A stretch of DNA of 61,614 bases from an uncultured Bacilli bacterium. GTDB taxonomy: Bacteria; Bacillota_I; Bacilli_A; RF39; UBA660. A model generated the notes under the pieces. It was not told where the DNA came from. It made no database searches and saw only the letters and a list, made by a program, of their open reading frames with translations. This document shows positions 41,770 to 51,530 of this stretch, one piece after another. Numbering within the stretch: the first letter of the stretch is position 1; each line of letters opens with the position of its first letter. The position numbers and the translations under genes were made by a program. Location: NCBI GenBank assembly GCA_944371325.1, contig CALVXO010000006.1, positions 1 to 61,614 on the forward strand, read 5' to 3'.

Positions 41770-43790
41770 TCTCTTGCTTCCTCTTTATTATTCTTCATAT
41801 CTAAAGTTGCTTCATTTATAGCATCATCAATAGTTTTTATAGCATCATTTATCATACTATATCCTATAGCAGAACCAAATCCATGTTTTAAGTCTTTTAA
41901 TTCTTTACCTAATTTTCTCATATACGTTATAACTTGTTTTTCTTCATAGCCAATCAAATAAATTAAAAATTCATTACCATTAGTTCTTATTATTTCACTA
42001 TTTTCAATTTGATTTAATATCAATATGTTAGCCGCTTGTTTAATTACATCATCACCTTCAGCATGACCATAATTATCATTAATATAAGCTATGTTATTTA
42101 AATCAATTATAATTATAGTTTGTGGATAAACATCAGTATTATCCCATCTTTCTATAGAATCATTTAAATAATTTCTATTTTTTAAAGAAGTTAATGCATC
42201 AATATATCTTAATTTATCTTCTTTTGATAATATTTTAACTTTTTTCTTTGGTTTTATTTTAATAATAGCCAATACTATTAACAATATACTAACTACACTT
42301 CCTAATATCACTGCAATATTTTTTAAAATAATAGGAGTTGTATTTATTAACATTAATTCACTTAAACCTAGTGTAATAAATTTCTTATTATCATTAAATC
42401 TTATGAAGAAATCTAAAAATTCATTAAAAATTTCATTATCAGAAATATCACGACTTACAAATGAATAATCATCTACATCATATTGATATGCGATAATAAA
42501 ATCATTTAATTTATCAGCATAATAATTATATGTATATGTATCTAAGACAATTATACTATCATCAGTAATATTATTAATTAAATCTTCCATATTAGAATAT
42601 GCTGTTACAGTAATATTATTATTAACTAAAGATTCAGTTAATTTACTATTTTCTATTGAAACAACATTATCTAAAGATTTAATCGAATTAATTATTTTAT
42701 CATTAGAAGAATGTTTTAAAACAATAACAGAATTATCATAAACATCAACTGTATTATACACATCTATTGCATAATCACTATTAGCATTAATTCCATAAAA
42801 CAAATCAATTTGATTAGAATTAAAAGCTTCTAATAATCCATTTATATTACTATATTTTTTATAACTTATTTCAGCATTAGTTAATTTTGAAAAGCTAGAT
42901 AATAATTGATAATTAATACCAGCTAACTTATTATCTAATAATGTATCATAAGGTGCATTATCTATAAAACCATATACATATCTCTTACTTCTAAATTTAA
43001 CTGATTCAGAATCATTTATTCCTTTAAAAGTTAAATAGTTTTTAGATAAGTATTTATTATATAATTCTTCATAATTATTACTAGACCATTTATTATAATA
43101 TTTCGTTAAAATTGTATTCAATTTATCAGTACTACCTAAATCCAAAACATAATATTTTTTATAGTCACTTATGTTATAAGCTATTTTATAATTATTATCA
43201 ATTAATTGTTTTAAATTAGTTGTTTTTAGTAAAACAATTGCATTTAATGTTGTTTTTTCATTATTAAATTCATTAATTAATTGTTCTTCTGTTTCATAAG
43301 TTTTATAACTTACATCAGCATTATATAAATAATTATTAATATTATTTAAATTTTCATTTAAAACACCAATAGTTAATCCTTTTAAATCATCAATAGTTAA
43401 ATAAGTATCTTTTTTTGTTACTATAACAAAATTATCTTCATATATTAAAATATTATCATCAGCAACTTCATCAACTAACCTAAAAGAATAATCAGATTTA
43501 ACTTCATCTCCTAATTTATAAGATACCTTATTAAATGATAAATTAGTTTCTTTATTTAAAGAATCTAAAAAATCTACTATGATTCCTTCACCATTATAAC
43601 TTAATATTGGTATTCCATCTATAATTGACATATCAATTATATTATTCTTATTGCTTTCAATCCATTGCTTTTCAAACAAATTTAAAGTAGTTATTTTATC
43701 TTCTTTAGTTAAAAAACGATATACCAAAAATCCTACTATTAAAACTAATAATATTATTCCAATAATTATAAATTTTTTTTTATTCTTCAT
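41766..43790 (-). CDS. Sensor with solute-binding-like domains and degenerate GGDEF domain
   Basis: This 674-aa protein has an N-terminal membrane helix, then two extracytoplasmic type 2 periplasmic-binding-like domains (about residues 35-260 and 262-480). A second helix follows (about 488-510), then a cytoplasmic GGDEF domain. The GGDEF start DALTSLKNRNYLND and DLNNIAYINDNYGHAEGDD are good. The active loop reads RTNGNEFLIYL, so both glycines and the acid of GG(D/E)EF are altered. Cyclic-di-GMP synthesis is therefore unlikely. ATG 43790 follows AGGTGAAG. Confidence 0.85.
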   Translation of the reverse strand: MKNKKKFIIIGIILLVLIVGFLVYRFLTKEDKITTLNLFEKQWIESNKNNIIDMSIIDGIPILSYNGEGIIVDFLDSLNKETNLSFNKVSYKLGDEVKSDYSFRLVDEVADDNILIYEDNFVIVTKKDTYLTIDDLKGLTIGVLNENLNNINNYLYNADVSYKTYETEEQLINEFNNEKTTLNAIVLLKTTNLKQLIDNNYKIAYNISDYKKYYVLDLGSTDKLNTILTKYYNKWSSNNYEELYNKYLSKNYLTFKGINDSESVKFRSKRYVYGFIDNAPYDTLLDNKLAGINYQLLSSFSKLTNAEISYKKYSNINGLLEAFNSNQIDLFYGINANSDYAIDVYNTVDVYDNSVIVLKHSSNDKIINSIKSLDNVVSIENSKLTESLVNNNITVTAYSNMEDLINNITDDSIIVLDTYTYNYYADKLNDFIIAYQYDVDDYSFVSRDISDNEIFNEFLDFFIRFNDNKKFITLGLSELMLINTTPIILKNIAVILGSVVSILLIVLAIIKIKPKKKVKILSKEDKLRYIDALTSLKNRNYLNDSIERWDNTDVYPQTIIIIDLNNIAYINDNYGHAEGDDVIKQAANILILNQIENSEIIRTNGNEFLIYLIGYEEKQVITYMRKLGKELKDLKHGFGSAIGYSMINDAIKTIDDAINEATLDMKNNKEEARD

Positions 43791-44241
43791 CTTCTTCACC
43801 TACATTATCAATCCAACTAAATGAAGAAGCATTTTTTGAATGATATCCAATCGCAGGATATTCTTCATTTTTTTCATTTGTTAAATAAATTTCAATATCA
43901 TAAAAATTAATTACTTTAGTACTTAACGTATCTAATATAATATCACCAATTTTTTTAGCATCATCTAATTTTGTACTATCTTTAACACTTATAAAAAATT
44001 TCATAGTTACAACATTAGTTTTATAATTAACTTCTTCTACTAAATTAGTATCTACAATTTGATTTTTTATTTTTTCAATTACAGCTTTATCAATTTCTGG
44101 TGCTCCATCTAACCTATCACCATACACACTACCATTACTTGGATAAAACATACGGTAAATTGCAAAAGCCATTAAAATAAATAATAATAAACAAATAACA
44201 CCAACAATTACAGCTGTTTTATTTTTTTCTATATACTTCAT
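43780..44241 (-). CDS. Unknown membrane-anchored protein (153 aa)
   Basis: This protein has one N-terminal membrane helix (VIVGVICLLLFILMAFAIY) followed by a ~115-residue extracytoplasmic domain of mixed strands and helices and a very acidic end. It overlaps the next gene by 11 bases and heads the three-gene operon with the degenerate GGDEF sensor and YihY. No known family was recognised. It could partner the sensor's external domains, by context only. Confidence 0.65.
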   Translation of the reverse strand: MKYIEKNKTAVIVGVICLLLFILMAFAIYRMFYPSNGSVYGDRLDGAPEIDKAVIEKIKNQIVDTNLVEEVNYKTNVVTMKFFISVKDSTKLDDAKKIGDIILDTLSTKVINFYDIEIYLTNEKNEEYPAIGYHSKNASSFSWIDNVGEEDEE

Positions 44242-44304
44242 ATCTTCACTCCTAACAATATCATTATACTATAAATATATGATTTAATCAACATTAAAAT
44301 AATT

Positions 44305-44332
44305 TCAAAAAAATCCTAAATTTTAGGATTTC
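44305..44332 (-). terminator. Terminator at the gatB 3' end
   Basis: AAATCCTAAA pairs with TTTTAGGATTT, with a T run on the minus strand. It overlaps the gatB stop. Confidence 0.7.
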
Positions 44333-45717
44333 TTTAAAACTTCAATTAAAGTTTGATTAGCTAAACTTGGATTAATTTTACCCTTACTTTCCTTCATTAT
44401 TTGTCCCATTAAATATTTAACTGCCCTATCTTTACCATCTTTAAAATCTTTTATTGAATCTGGATTAGCATTAACAACTTTATTAACTATTTCAATAACA
44501 TAATTATCATCACTTATTTGTTTCATATTATTTTCTTTAATAATTAAATCAACATCTTTATCATTTTCTAAAATGATAGATATAATTTCTTTTCCTTGTT
44601 TACTAGATATAGCTTTTTTATCTAATTTATTTACTAATTTAATAAAATTGTTTTGATTTAATTTAGTATCTTCTATTTTAATAATATTTTTATTTAAATA
44701 AGATAATACATCACCTGTTAACAAATTACTTGCAATAATAGGATTACATTTATCAATTACTGATTCTAAGAAATTACAAATATCTTTATTAGAAATAATT
44801 GTTTTAATGTTATTACTATTTATACCTAATTCAATATATTTATTTTTAAGTTCATCAGTTAAAATAGGCATACTATCACTTATTTCTTTTAACCATTCAT
44901 CATCAATGTAAACAAATGGAATATCTGGTTCTGGAAAATATCTATAATCATTTCCGGTTTCTTTGTAACGCATAAATATAGTTGTTTTGGTTTTATCATC
45001 AAATCTTCTCGTTTGAGGGACTATTTTTTCGCCTTTTTTAATTAATTCTTCTTGTCTTTTAATTTCATAATCGATAGCTAGTCCAACAGCAGATATTGAC
45101 CCAATATTTTTAACTTCACATTTTGTACCTAATGAATCACTATCACTTACAGAAACATTGGCCTCACATCGCATACTTCCTTCTTCTATTTTAACATCAC
45201 TGATACCCAAATATAATAATGTTTCTCTTAATTTTTCTAAGTATTCCATAGCTTCTTGTCCACTACTTATACACGGTTTAGTTACTATTTCAATCAAAGG
45301 AACCCCAGCTCTATTAAAGTTTAATAAAGTATCAGTTGTATGAATACTTTTACAAGTATCTTCCTCAATATGCATTCTTTCTAAATATATTTTTTTATTA
45401 GATATTTCTACATATCCATCATAACCAATTGGAGTATCTTGTTGCGTAATTTGATAACCTTTTGGTAAATCAGGATAAAAATAATTTTTACGATCAAAAT
45501 GCATTAATCTATTTATTTTACAGTTAAACGCTAAACAAGCTTTTAAAGCAAAATCAATTATACCTTTATTTAATCTTGGTAAAGTACCTGGATAACCTAA
45601 ATCTAATACATTAATGTTAGTATTTACTTCATCATTAAAATTGTTTTTACTTAAGGAAAAAGCTTTAGCCATTGTTTTTAATTCAACGTGTACTTCAATT
45701 CCGATTGTTGGTTTCAT
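44323..45717 (-). CDS. gatB: Asp-tRNA(Asn)/Glu-tRNA(Gln) amidotransferase subunit B
   Basis: This kinase/tRNA-binding subunit of GatCAB phosphorylates mischarged Glu- or Asp-tRNA before amidation. The 464-aa product begins PTIGIEVHVELKTMAKAFS and contains YFYPDLPKGYQITQ, CEANVSVS and NDYRYFPEPD. The C-terminal YqeY-like tail includes VKYLMGQIMKESKGKINP. Its ATG overlaps the gatA TAA. Confidence 0.97.
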   Translation of the reverse strand: MKPTIGIEVHVELKTMAKAFSLSKNNFNDEVNTNINVLDLGYPGTLPRLNKGIIDFALKACLAFNCKINRLMHFDRKNYFYPDLPKGYQITQQDTPIGYDGYVEISNKKIYLERMHIEEDTCKSIHTTDTLLNFNRAGVPLIEIVTKPCISSGQEAMEYLEKLRETLLYLGISDVKIEEGSMRCEANVSVSDSDSLGTKCEVKNIGSISAVGLAIDYEIKRQEELIKKGEKIVPQTRRFDDKTKTTIFMRYKETGNDYRYFPEPDIPFVYIDDEWLKEISDSMPILTDELKNKYIELGINSNNIKTIISNKDICNFLESVIDKCNPIIASNLLTGDVLSYLNKNIIKIEDTKLNQNNFIKLVNKLDKKAISSKQGKEIISIILENDKDVDLIIKENNMKQISDDNYVIEIVNKVVNANPDSIKDFKDGKDRAVKYLMGQIMKESKGKINPSLANQTLIEVLKKS

Positions 45718-47141
45718 TACTTTCCCCCCTTTAATGTATTTTCAATATAAGACGCTAATTGATAAATTTTGTCTTCTTCAAAATAATTTCCAATTATATG
45801 CATACCAACTGGTAAATTATTTTTAAATCCAACTGGTAAACTTAAAGCTGGTAAGCCTGCCATATTAACAGGTATTGTTAATAAATCATCATAGAAACTT
45901 TTCAAAGCATCATCTTGTTTTGTACCTAATTTATAAGCAACATCAGTATTAGTTGGACCAATAATTAAATCATATTTACTTAACACTTTCTTAAAACTAT
46001 CAGTCATTTCTTTTCTTAATTTTAAAGCTTTATAATAATATACATTAGCATTTTCACCACTTAAAATATAAGATCCAATCATTATTCTTCTTTTAACTTC
46101 ATTACCAAATCCAATTGTTCTAGTATTTTTATATAGCTCATCGATATTTTTAAAATTATCTACTTTTAAACCATATCTAATACCATCATAACGCGCTAAA
46201 TTACTACTTGCTTCACCTAAAGCAATAACTTGGTATAATGGAATAGCATATTCTAAATAATCAATATCAACATAATCAACTTGACATCCTTTTTCTTTTA
46301 ATAAATTAATTACATTGATTATTTTTTCTCTTACCGTTTTATCAATTACTTCACTCATATAATAATTTGGTACAGCTATTTTTAAATTAGTTATATCTTT
46401 TCCAATTAAAGAAGTATAATCTTTAACTTCTTTTAAAGATGAGGTTAAATCATTTTTATCATGGCCACTTATAACATTTAATAATAATGCATTTTCATAA
46501 ACACTTCTTGTAATAGGACCTACTTGATCCAAACTAGAAGCAAAAGCAATAACCCCATATCTTGATACTCTTCCGTAAGTAGGCTTTAACCCAACTAAGC
46601 CACAGAAACTAGAAGGCTGTCTAATAGATCCACCAGTATCAGTACCTAATGATAAAGGAGTTATGCCAGCAGCTACACAAGCAGCAGATCCTGATGAAGA
46701 ACCACCTGGCACTAAAGAGTTATCAATAGGATTTAAAGTGTTACCAAAATAACTAGTTTCACCAGTTGAACCCATAGCAAATTCATCCATATTAGTTTTA
46801 CCAATAATAATCATATTTTTTTCTTTTATTTTTGTAATAACAGTTGCATCATAAATCGGAATAAAATCATCCAAAATATGACTTGCAGCCGTTGTTCTTA
46901 AATCTTTAGTTAAAATATTATCTTTAATAGCAATAGGTAAACCAAATAAAATATTATCCACTTCTTTACCTTCTAATTCTTTAGCTTTTTTAATAGCTTC
47001 TTCCTTATTTAAAGTTATAAAACAATTTAAATTAGTTTTTTCGATTCTATCAAAAGCTTCATCCACTAAATCAATTGGTTTAATTTCTTTATTTTTTAAT
47101 TTTTCATTTATTGTTTTTATATCTAAATCTAAATATCTCAT
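45717..47141 (-). CDS. gatA: Asp-tRNA(Asn)/Glu-tRNA(Gln) amidotransferase subunit A
   Basis: This amidase-signature subunit releases ammonia from glutamine. The 474-aa product shows the Ser-cisSer-Lys set: AIKDNI (Lys, about residue 73) and GGSSSGSAACVAAG with DTGGSIRQPSSFCG. The C-terminal NMAGLPALSLPVG is typical. It is coupled to gatC (four-base overlap) and gatB. Confidence 0.97.
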   Translation of the reverse strand: MRYLDLDIKTINEKLKNKEIKPIDLVDEAFDRIEKTNLNCFITLNKEEAIKKAKELEGKEVDNILFGLPIAIKDNILTKDLRTTAASHILDDFIPIYDATVITKIKEKNMIIIGKTNMDEFAMGSTGETSYFGNTLNPIDNSLVPGGSSSGSAACVAAGITPLSLGTDTGGSIRQPSSFCGLVGLKPTYGRVSRYGVIAFASSLDQVGPITRSVYENALLLNVISGHDKNDLTSSLKEVKDYTSLIGKDITNLKIAVPNYYMSEVIDKTVREKIINVINLLKEKGCQVDYVDIDYLEYAIPLYQVIALGEASSNLARYDGIRYGLKVDNFKNIDELYKNTRTIGFGNEVKRRIMIGSYILSGENANVYYYKALKLRKEMTDSFKKVLSKYDLIIGPTNTDVAYKLGTKQDDALKSFYDDLLTIPVNMAGLPALSLPVGFKNNLPVGMHIIGNYFEEDKIYQLASYIENTLKGGK

Positions 47142-47422
47142 TCTATCACCTTCGGTACTACAATATAATCGCCTTTTACTCTTTTAGCATTTTTTAAAGC
47201 ATCTGATTTACTTATATGACTTTCAATAACGTCCTCTGAATACATATTTTTATTATCACTTGGACTAATCATTATTTCATCATTTATAATATCAACTTTT
47301 AATATTTTATCTATTTCCGTTAAAATATCAGTTAACTGTTGTTGATATTTACTCATTTCACTATCAGATATATTTAATTTAGCTAAATCAGCAATATGTT
47401 TTACTTTATCTTCACTTATCAT
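47138..47422 (-). CDS. gatC: Asp-tRNA(Asn)/Glu-tRNA(Gln) amidotransferase subunit C
   Basis: This 94-aa assembly subunit wraps GatA and GatB. It starts MISEDKVKHIADLAKLNISD and ends YIVVPKVIE, matching the family plan. It is first of gatCAB and lies four bases after the CamS-like lipoprotein gene. Together with GltX this indicates the indirect route to Gln-tRNA. Confidence 0.93.
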   Translation of the reverse strand: MISEDKVKHIADLAKLNISDSEMSKYQQQLTDILTEIDKILKVDIINDEIMISPSDNKNMYSEDVIESHISKSDALKNAKRVKGDYIVVPKVIE

Positions 47423-47425
47423 TTT

Positions 47426-48391
47426 TCAATCCTCCAATATATATGTTTCTATTTTTGTATCATTTCTATTTTTATTTATAAAAGCTTTAGTATTATTATT
47501 ACTTTTAAAATAAATTTTAATATCAACATTATTAAAATTATTTAAGTTAGTTGTTAATATTTTACTAATATCTAATATTTCTGATTTTTTAAAATAATTT
47601 TTATTTAAAATAATACTTACTTCATTTAATGTTTTATTTTGATATAATCCATATGAATTTATATATAAATTATAATCACTTAAACTATTTTTAATTGCTA
47701 AAATGGTATTATAAGTTTCATTATCGTTTTTCATAACGTAATTACTTTCTAATAATTGATAACTATAATTAACATGTTCCATTTTTATACTATCACTATT
47801 AGTATATCCTAAATATTTAAAACTACCTTTGTAATCATCTTCTAAATAAATTCCTATAACTACATCAATTTTTTTTAATTCATCTTTACTTCTAATATAA
47901 TCTAATAAATTATTTACTTTAGATAATGCGTAATCTAATACTATCTTTTCATCTACTATTTTATAATTATTATTATAATATTGCTTATTATCAACTACTA
48001 TAGCTAAAGAAATTCCCTTTAAAACATTGTTAGTTGCCAAATAATCCTGCTCATATATAGTAGTTACATAACTAGGTTTTATTGTGACATCATCTACTTT
48101 TATTTCTTCAGTTTCATTATAATTAGTAACTAATTGTTTTATTTCATCACTAGTTAGATATTGTCCTTCTTGATATAAAGAATTATTATTTTTAAAATAT
48201 TCAGTTGATAACTTCATCAGCATCGATTCAACTTCTTCTTTATCGTAATCTCTAATACTATAACTACCGACACTTTCTTTGTAAGGTGCTGCTACTTGAT
48301 AATAAGAATTATCATAATTTATTTCAATTTTATTTTCCTGTTTATTACACCCTACTAATAATATTAATAAAATTAAAAACAGCTTTTTCAT
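47426..48391 (-). CDS. CamS-like lipoprotein
   Basis: This 321-aa secreted lipoprotein has a signal helix KKLFLILLILLVGC with the lipidated Cys near position 14. The body begins with YYQVAAPYKESVGSYSIRDY, resembling the CamS (sex pheromone lipoprotein) family found near gatCAB in Bacilli. Two related ~130-residue halves seem present. Start ATG 48391 is preferred, though another ATG lies nine bases upstream. The physiological role is unclear. Confidence 0.78.
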   Translation of the reverse strand: MKKLFLILLILLVGCNKQENKIEINYDNSYYQVAAPYKESVGSYSIRDYDKEEVESMLMKLSTEYFKNNNSLYQEGQYLTSDEIKQLVTNYNETEEIKVDDVTIKPSYVTTIYEQDYLATNNVLKGISLAIVVDNKQYYNNNYKIVDEKIVLDYALSKVNNLLDYIRSKDELKKIDVVIGIYLEDDYKGSFKYLGYTNSDSIKMEHVNYSYQLLESNYVMKNDNETYNTILAIKNSLSDYNLYINSYGLYQNKTLNEVSIILNKNYFKKSEILDISKILTTNLNNFNNVDIKIYFKSNNNTKAFINKNRNDTKIETYILED

Positions 48392-48465
48392 ACACATCAC
48401 TACATAATTATATCACATTTGAAAAAGATTATTATATAAGAAAAACTAATTAATATAAAAATACA

Positions 48466-49200
48466 TCAATTAGTTATTTTTTTCAAAGTTTCTTCTAACG
48501 AAGCATCATAAACGACGCTTCTATTTTTACCATTTCTTTTAGCATGATAAAGAGCTACATCTGAATCTTTAATTGTTTCAGTTATCTTTTTATCGCCTTT
48601 ATATATAGAAATCCCCGCTGAAAATGTTAATTTCAACTTACCACTTCTTAATTTGAATTCTTTATTTATTTTATCTATTCTTTGTTTTACTAAATCTATT
48701 TTATTAGTATCAAAAATAACTAAAAATTCTTCTCCACCATATCTTCCTGCAAAATCGTTTTTTCTTATGTTTTCTCTAATGATAGTTCCTAAAAGAGTTA
48801 ATACTTGATCACCAATTTGATGACCATATGTATCATTTACTTTTTTAAAATCATCAATATCACACAAAACAATTATACTACTTCTATTCAATCGACTTAC
48901 ATAACTCTCTAATTCTTCTCTTGTATATAATCCAGTTAATTTATCTTTTTTTAAACTTATAATAAATTCTATATATTTTGTTACATCCTCCAAATACTCT
49001 ATTTTATATTCTATATTATCTAATTTAATAAATTTAACTTTTCTTTTAAAATAAAAATCATCTTTTTTATAAATATTTTGATATACTTCTTCCTTTAATA
49101 TTTCTTTATAATTAGGACTATACATTACATCATCATTACCGCTTATTTTATATTCCCATCCAAAATTAGATAATAACTCTTTAACATTTTCCAAAGACAA
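48466..49200 (-). CDS. Diguanylate cyclase (GGDEF)
   Basis: This 244-aa cytosolic protein has a ~90-residue PAS-like N-terminal region and a full GGDEF domain. KDKLTGLYTREELESYV, CDIDDFKKVNDTYGHQIGD and GRYGGEEFLVIF are intact. RKND five residues before GGEEF fits the product-inhibition I-site. It should make c-di-GMP. TTG 49200 is the start, after AGAGGTGA. It has no operon partner. Confidence 0.9.
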   Translation of the reverse strand: MSLENVKELLSNFGWEYKISGNDDVMYSPNYKEILKEEVYQNIYKKDDFYFKRKVKFIKLDNIEYKIEYLEDVTKYIEFIISLKKDKLTGLYTREELESYVSRLNRSSIIVLCDIDDFKKVNDTYGHQIGDQVLTLLGTIIRENIRKNDFAGRYGGEEFLVIFDTNKIDLVKQRIDKINKEFKLRSGKLKLTFSAGISIYKGDKKITETIKDSDVALYHAKRNGKNRSVVYDASLEETLKKITN

Positions 49201-49254
49201 TTAAATCACCTCTAAAATAATTATAATGTATAGCAATAAAAATGTCAAAAAGAC

Positions 49255-49806
49255 CTAAACATCTAATATTTCTACTTCATCTTGATTTTTTAATAAAAAT
49301 GCATTAGCGTCATCTGTATCTAAATGAATTTCATAATAAGCCTCTTCACTTGCTTTTACATTTACTTCAATTATTCCTTTTTTTATTCCATCTATTTTAA
49401 CCATTATCTTATCAGGAATATTATATTTTTCCTTATCTTTATAAGTTATATGTAAATGTCTATCAGCTATAATACAACCAGATGTTTTTATACTTCCTTT
49501 TGGTCCTATTAAAGTTACTACTTCACTACCATCTAAATCACCTGATGTTCTAACAGGAGGATTTAAACCTAATTTATATGCATCAGTTTTTGATATTTCA
49601 ATTTGTGTATAATTTCTAACAGGTCCTAAAACTCTCACATTATTAATTTCTGATTTATCTGTCTTAATTGTTACATTTTCATTAGAAGCAAATTGCCCAG
49701 GTTGATTTAGCATTTTTTTAACAGTTAAATCTGTTCCAAATAAAATGTCTAAATCACTTTGCTTTAAATGAATGTGACGATTTGATATTCCAACTTTTAC
49801 TTTCAT
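49255..49806 (-). CDS. pduL: Phosphate propanoyltransferase (PduL-type)
   Basis: This zinc enzyme moves acyl groups between CoA and phosphate. The 183-aa product begins VKVGISNRHIHLKQSDLD and contains GPVRNYTQIEISKTDAYKLG and CIIADRHLHI with the metal-binding histidines. There are no microcompartment genes near, so it probably serves as a housekeeping phosphotransacetylase linking acetyl-CoA and acetyl phosphate. Confidence 0.92.
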   Translation of the reverse strand: MKVKVGISNRHIHLKQSDLDILFGTDLTVKKMLNQPGQFASNENVTIKTDKSEINNVRVLGPVRNYTQIEISKTDAYKLGLNPPVRTSGDLDGSEVVTLIGPKGSIKTSGCIIADRHLHITYKDKEKYNIPDKIMVKIDGIKKGIIEVNVKASEEAYYEIHLDTDDANAFLLKNQDEVEILDV

Positions 49807-49877
49807 TTTTAATCACCATTTAAATTATATCATATTTTTATTGATTTTTAATATATTTTATTATGAAAGGAGAATTT

Positions 49878-50222
49878 ATGAACTACTATAATCAATATAA
49901 CGGGCAGCCATTATATGTTAAGCCTACCCCACCAGGTAATACAAACTATCAACAAATGGCATTGCCTCCAGAACAATCTTACATTGAAAATATATTAAGA
50001 TTAAATAAAGGAAAGAAAGTAAGAATTCATCAAACATTTCCTGATTCAAATGAATGGAGAGATTTAGAATTTACAGGTATCATTGAACAATCAGGAAGAG
50101 ATCATATCATATTAAGTGATCCTACCAATGGAGTATGGGAAATGTTATTAATGATTTATGTTGATTACATTTCATTTGATGAACCTATCAATTATGATCC
50201 AGATTTTTATCCAAGTAATTGA
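49878..50222 (+). CDS. gerQ: Spore coat protein GerQ
   Basis: This 114-aa coat protein is needed in Bacillus for correct localisation of the cortex hydrolase CwlJ, and it is crosslinked by transglutaminase. Seen: Pro/Gln/Tyr-rich N terminus, then YIENILRLNKGKKVRIHQTF, SNEWRDLEFTGIIEQSGRDH and SDPTNGVWEMLLMIYVDYI, which define the family. ATG 49878 follows AAAGGAG. A transglutaminase-fold gene lies 4 kb away. Confidence 0.93.
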   Translation: MNYYNQYNGQPLYVKPTPPGNTNYQQMALPPEQSYIENILRLNKGKKVRIHQTFPDSNEWRDLEFTGIIEQSGRDHIILSDPTNGVWEMLLMIYVDYISFDEPINYDPDFYPSN

Positions 50223-50264
50223 TATTTGAAAAATATTTTGTTATAATAAATATGGTGAATGTAG

Positions 50265-50810
50265 ATGAATGTATTTTTTATAACATTATTAGTTATTATT
50301 TTTATTTGTTTAATTTTAGTTTGGTATGTAAATACTTATAACAAATTTCAAAATTTTATAATTAGAATAAATGAAGCTGAAACAAATATAGATACTTTAT
50401 TAAGGAAAAGATTTGATTTACTTAACAAATCTATAAACATTATTAAAGGTAATATAAGTACTGAAGATGATGTTTTAGGATTAATTGTTAAATTAAGAAG
50501 TCGTAAATTATCTAATTTTGATTTAGATAGACAATTATATGAAGCAATTAATGAATTTAATTATTATAAAGAAAATTATCCTGAACTAAGTGAAAGTGAT
50601 AGTTTTATGAAAATAGATATTTCCTTAAATGAAAGTGAACATGAAATGACAGCATTAAGAAAATATTATAATGACATTATCACAGAATATAATAAATTAA
50701 TTAGAAAATTTCCAACTAATATTGTTGCTTTAATATCTAAATATAAAGAAAAGACATATTATGACGGAAAAAATATGAATGACGATATAATAAATGATTT
50801 TAAATTATAA
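50265..50810 (+). CDS. LemA family protein
   Basis: This 181-aa protein has one N-terminal membrane helix and a long helical bundle. YNKFQNFIIRINEAETNIDTL and the later YNDIITEYNKLIRKFPTNIV are the LemA hallmarks. GGTGAATG precedes the ATG, and it lies 42 bases after gerQ on the same strand. LemA proteins are membrane-associated with poorly known function. Confidence 0.9.
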   Translation: MNVFFITLLVIIFICLILVWYVNTYNKFQNFIIRINEAETNIDTLLRKRFDLLNKSINIIKGNISTEDDVLGLIVKLRSRKLSNFDLDRQLYEAINEFNYYKENYPELSESDSFMKIDISLNESEHEMTALRKYYNDIITEYNKLIRKFPTNIVALISKYKEKTYYDGKNMNDDIINDFKL

Positions 50811-50843
50811 AAAGAGAAATTTATTTTTTCTCTTTTTTCTTTT
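50808..50843. terminator. Bidirectional terminator between lemA and divIC
   Basis: AAAAAGAGAAA pairs with TTTCTCTTTTT across a short AT-rich loop, between convergent genes. Confidence 0.7.
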
Positions 50844-51225
50844 TACTTAAAACTAATATTATAAATAAAACTAATATTACTCCACCTATTATATAATAAT
50901 AGTTATTATTTGAAGTTTCTATAGTAACTGGAGACGAATCATCTATTTTTAATACATATTCTCCATCTTCAGAATATAAATAATTTTCCTTTGCATATCT
51001 TGCAACATAATCAGGGTCATTTAACTTTTGAATTTCGACTTTTAAATCAGCTTTTTTATCTTGTAATGAAACCAATTGATTTTTTAAATTTGTTTCTTCT
51101 TGTTTTAAAGAAAGAAAATTATAAGTATATCCGAATAAAGTCACAAAAAAATAGCCTATTGAAACAATAGAAAGAATTCCAAATATTAATAATCTTCTTT
51201 TAGACTTTTTTGAAACTTTCTTCAT
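50821..51225 (-). CDS. divIC: Septum formation initiator DivIC/FtsB-like
   Basis: This 134-aa bitopic protein has a basic cytoplasmic tail, a membrane helix, then a coiled coil (KQEETNLKNQLVSLQDKKADLK) and NDPDYVARYAKENYLYS, the DivIC/FtsB motif. A second hydrophobic segment near the C terminus (NYYYIIGGVILVLFIILVLS) is unusual for DivIC. It lies after yabQ, the same order as yabP-yabQ-divIC in Bacillus. Confidence 0.9.
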   Translation of the reverse strand: MKKVSKKSKRRLLIFGILSIVSIGYFFVTLFGYTYNFLSLKQEETNLKNQLVSLQDKKADLKVEIQKLNDPDYVARYAKENYLYSEDGEYVLKIDDSSPVTIETSNNNYYYIIGGVILVLFIILVLSKKKKEKK

Positions 51226-51248
51226 ATCTATCCTCCTTAAAAATTATA

Positions 51249-51530
51249 TCATTTTTTTTTAAATAATACAATTTTTTTTAGAAGATTTTTTAAAATATTT
51301 TGTAAATAAAAGCCAACCACAAATGCAATTATGTAATAAGGATGAATAATAGCATTATTCATTTTTAATAAAACTAGAAAATAAATAATTGTAAAAATTA
51401 ATATTACAATAAAAGATAATATTATATTAAAAATCTTTTGTTTATAGAACATGTCCACGAGGAATGAAAATAAAATACCAAATAAAATTGAAACTAAAAA
51501 AGTTTTTATTTGAATATCTAAAGTCATCAT
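51249..51530 (-). CDS. yabQ: Spore cortex protein YabQ
   Basis: This 93-aa protein has three or four membrane helices. Family members localise to the forespore and are needed for cortex formation. The N-terminal IKTFLVSILFGILFSFLVDM and the position between yabP and divIC support the call. It overlaps the yabP stop by four bases. Confidence 0.82.
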   Translation of the reverse strand: MMTLDIQIKTFLVSILFGILFSFLVDMFYKQKIFNIILSFIVILIFTIIYFLVLLKMNNAIIHPYYIIAFVVGFYLQNILKNLLKKIVLFKKK

